A program made the position numbers and the translations under genes. Of a stretch of DNA of 7,004 nucleotides, positions 5,781-7,004 are shown piece by piece. The notes beneath the pieces are model-generated. The model ran no database searches and was not told where the DNA came from. It saw nothing but the letters and a program-made list of their open reading frames with translations. This DNA is from JACQWX01 sp041662295 (lineage in GTDB: Bacteria; Elusimicrobiota; Elusimicrobia; UBA1565; UBA9628): assembly GCA_041662295.1 (NCBI GenBank), contig JBAZSR010000195.1, forward strand, positions 1 through 7,004. Reading direction: 5' to 3'. The first letter of the stretch is position 1; the number at the start of each line of letters is the position of its first letter.

Positions 5781-7004
5781 CCTTCGGCCGGGACGCGCCC
5801 GGCGGCTCCGGGCCCTTCTCCTGGCGCCGCTCCTGCTGGCCGCGCCCTGGAGCCTCTCGAGCGAGCCCCTCGACGAACGCCTGCGCTGGGACAAGAAGTG
5901 GGGGCCGCTGGTGCCCCACAAGAAGTTCCCCAAGGACTGCTCCACGTGCCATCTGGCCAAGCGCTGGGACATCCTGCGCGAGGACTTCAGGTTCGACCAC
6001 TTCAAGGAAACGGGCTTCCGCCTGACCGGCGCCCATGCCCGGGCCTCCTGCCTGCGCTGCCACAACGACCGGGGACCGGTCAAGGCCTACCTTTCCAGGG
6101 GCTGCGGAGGCTGTCATGTGGACCCCCACCAGCGTACCTTGGGCTTCGACTGCTCCCGCTGTCACGAGGAGACCTCCTGGGGCCGCTCGGGCCGCAGGGG
6201 CGAGAAGACGGCGGACCACGGCCGCACGCGCTTCCCCCTGGCAGGCAGGCATGCCCTTGTGCCCTGCCAGCAATGCCATGAGCGCGCCGAGTCCGGGGTC
6301 TACAGCGGCGCGGCCCTGGACTGCTGGTCCTGCCACCGGGCGGCAGCGGACAGGGCCAAGGACCACTCGGCCAAGGGCTTCTCCCGCTCCTGCCAGCTCT
6401 GCCACGACGCATTCTCCTGGTCCAAGGTTTCCTTCAATCATGGCGCCCTTGCCGGAGGCAGGTCCTGCTCCGACTGCCACAGCAGCGAATACCAGAGAGC
6501 CGCCAACCACGTTTCCAAGGGCTACCCTCAGACCTGCCAGAGCTGTCACGTCACCGGTTCCTGGAGCCGGGCATCCGTCAACCACGCGGCTTTCGCAGGA
6601 AGCGCGGCCTGCGTCTCCTGCCACCAGAGCGCCTTCCAGAGCGCCCCGAACCACTCGAGTCAGGGCTATTCCCAGACCTGCCAGAACTGCCACGGAACAT
6701 CCGCCTGGAAGCCCGCCAACCTCCAGCACGCTAATCTTGGCGCAAACCCTGTGTGCAGCAGCTGCCACCAGCCGAGGTACGCTGCGGCCCGGCCCACCCC
6801 GGCGTCCAACCACGCTGCCAACGGGTTCCCGACGACCTGCCAGAACTGCCACAACACCACGGCCTGGGGACCTGGCACAGTCATGAGGCACCAGTATGTG
6901 CCCGCGACCCCGTGCTCGACCTGCCATCAGGCCAACTACCAGTCAGCGCCCAACCACGTCTCCATGAACTTCTCGCAGAACTGCCAGAGCTGCCACACAG
7001 GGAC
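5761..7004 (+). CDS. Exported polyheme c-type cytochrome with diheme tandem repeats (3' end cut off)
   Basis: The frame runs open from ATG 5761 to the right edge, giving 414 residues without a stop, so the C-terminus is missing. The N-terminus is a signal peptide: Arg-rich n-region (residues 9-17), hydrophobic core about 18-32, probable cleavage near residues 33-35. There are 15 CXXCH motifs, first Cys at 60, 97, 115, 131, 169, 188, 211, 236, 259, 284, 307, 332, 360, 385 and 408. Residues 60-173 (hemes 1-5) resemble the module of the preceding 17-heme protein (RF-x-L-x-G-x-HA before a CXXCH). From residue 188 on, a 48-residue two-heme repeat takes over, rich in Ser, Gln, Asn and Ala instead of Lys. 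Each repeat has two extra His, enough for bis-His ligation of both hemes. GGAG six bases upstream and the 20-base overlap place it in the same operon. Inferred role: terminal part of the conduit, periplasmic or extracellular. Confidence 0.93.
   Translation, partial: MNSPFPSLRPGRARRLRALLLAPLLLAAPWSLSSEPLDERLRWDKKWGPLVPHKKFPKDCSTCHLAKRWDILREDFRFDHFKETGFRLTGAHARASCLRCHNDRGPVKAYLSRGCGGCHVDPHQRTLGFDCSRCHEETSWGRSGRRGEKTADHGRTRFPLAGRHALVPCQQCHERAESGVYSGAALDCWSCHRAAADRAKDHSAKGFSRSCQLCHDAFSWSKVSFNHGALAGGRSCSDCHSSEYQRAANHVSKGYPQTCQSCHVTGSWSRASVNHAAFAGSAACVSCHQSAFQSAPNHSSQGYSQTCQNCHGTSAWKPANLQHANLGANPVCSSCHQPRYAAARPTPASNHAANGFPTTCQNCHNTTAWGPGTVMRHQYVPATPCSTCHQANYQSAPNHVSMNFSQNCQSCHTG
6322..7004 (+). repeat. 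Tandem 48-residue (144 bp) diheme protein repeats
   Basis: Within the second cytochrome, two interleaved series of heme motifs recur. Series A starts at residues 188, 236, 284, 332 and 385; series B at 211, 259, 307, 360 and 408. A-to-B spacing is 23, 23, 23, 28, 23 and B-to-A spacing is 25 every time. Each unit reads roughly C-x-x-CH, ten residues to a (N/D)H, then a Gly-Phe/Tyr or Asn-Phe pair, CQ-x-CH, a Trp nine residues after the first Cys, and a second His 12-13 residues after the heme His. The repeats are conserved in protein but clearly diverged in DNA. The array is still in progress at the window edge. Confidence 0.9.

Noticed and set aside
4074..6083. Long open frame on the minus strand opposite the 17-heme cytochrome
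   Set aside because: The plus strand has 17 CXXCH motifs here, which cannot be chance. The minus translation is repetitive Val/Leu/Ala/Gly sequence that mirrors the repeated codons.
5743..6927. Minus-strand open frame opposite the second cytochrome
   Set aside because: Same shadow effect. The plus-strand frame from 5761 has a signal peptide, a ribosome site and 15 heme motifs.
6322..7004. Tandem repeats as a CRISPR array or DNA-level satellite
   Set aside because: The period is 144 bp, the copies differ at many bases, and conservation follows codons and heme motifs, so this is a protein repeat.

Overview
The window is very GC-rich bacterial DNA with five same-strand (+) genes packed almost end to end. 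The reading frames use G/C-ending codons throughout, and two proteins are polyheme c-type cytochromes with export signals. This fits a Gram-negative anaerobe or facultative respirer from a group rich in multiheme cytochromes (Desulfobacterota, Myxococcota, Acidobacteriota and Elusimicrobiota are all possible). I cannot name the organism from the sequence. No tRNA, rRNA, CRISPR array, insertion sequence or integrase is visible.

Layout. (1) Positions 3-704 hold the 3' end of a hybrid histidine kinase: the end of the ATPase domain and a C-terminal receiver domain. (2) Positions 792-1937 hold a compact soluble sensor histidine kinase whose PAS-like input domain carries a four-cysteine cluster. 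(3) Positions 1978-4230 encode a 750-residue fusion: membrane anchor, dicluster ferredoxin, thioredoxin-reductase-like flavoprotein, and a membrane domain with two His pairs placed to hold two b hemes. (4) Positions 4227-5780 encode a membrane-anchored c-type cytochrome with 17 CXXCH motifs. (5) Positions 5761-7004 encode the start of a second exported polyheme cytochrome with 15 CXXCH motifs before the window cuts it off. Its C-terminal part is a regular two-heme tandem repeat.

Genes 3-5 overlap (TTGA junction, then a 20-base overlap) and read as one operon. Inferred electron path: NAD(P)H or another cytoplasmic donor, then FAD and Fe-S clusters, two b hemes across the inner membrane, the 17-heme anchored cytochrome, and the repeat-built cytochrome. 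At least 32 c hemes are encoded in about 2.8 kb. This looks like a trans-envelope electron conduit, possibly for extracellular electron transfer, and could also run inwards. The two upstream kinases may sense redox or respiratory conditions, but no DNA-binding output domain is present, so their link to the operon is only positional.

The main points of interest are the flavin/Fe-S/diheme-b fusion, which lacks any thioredoxin-reductase-type cysteine pair, and the strictly periodic 48-residue diheme repeat in the last gene.
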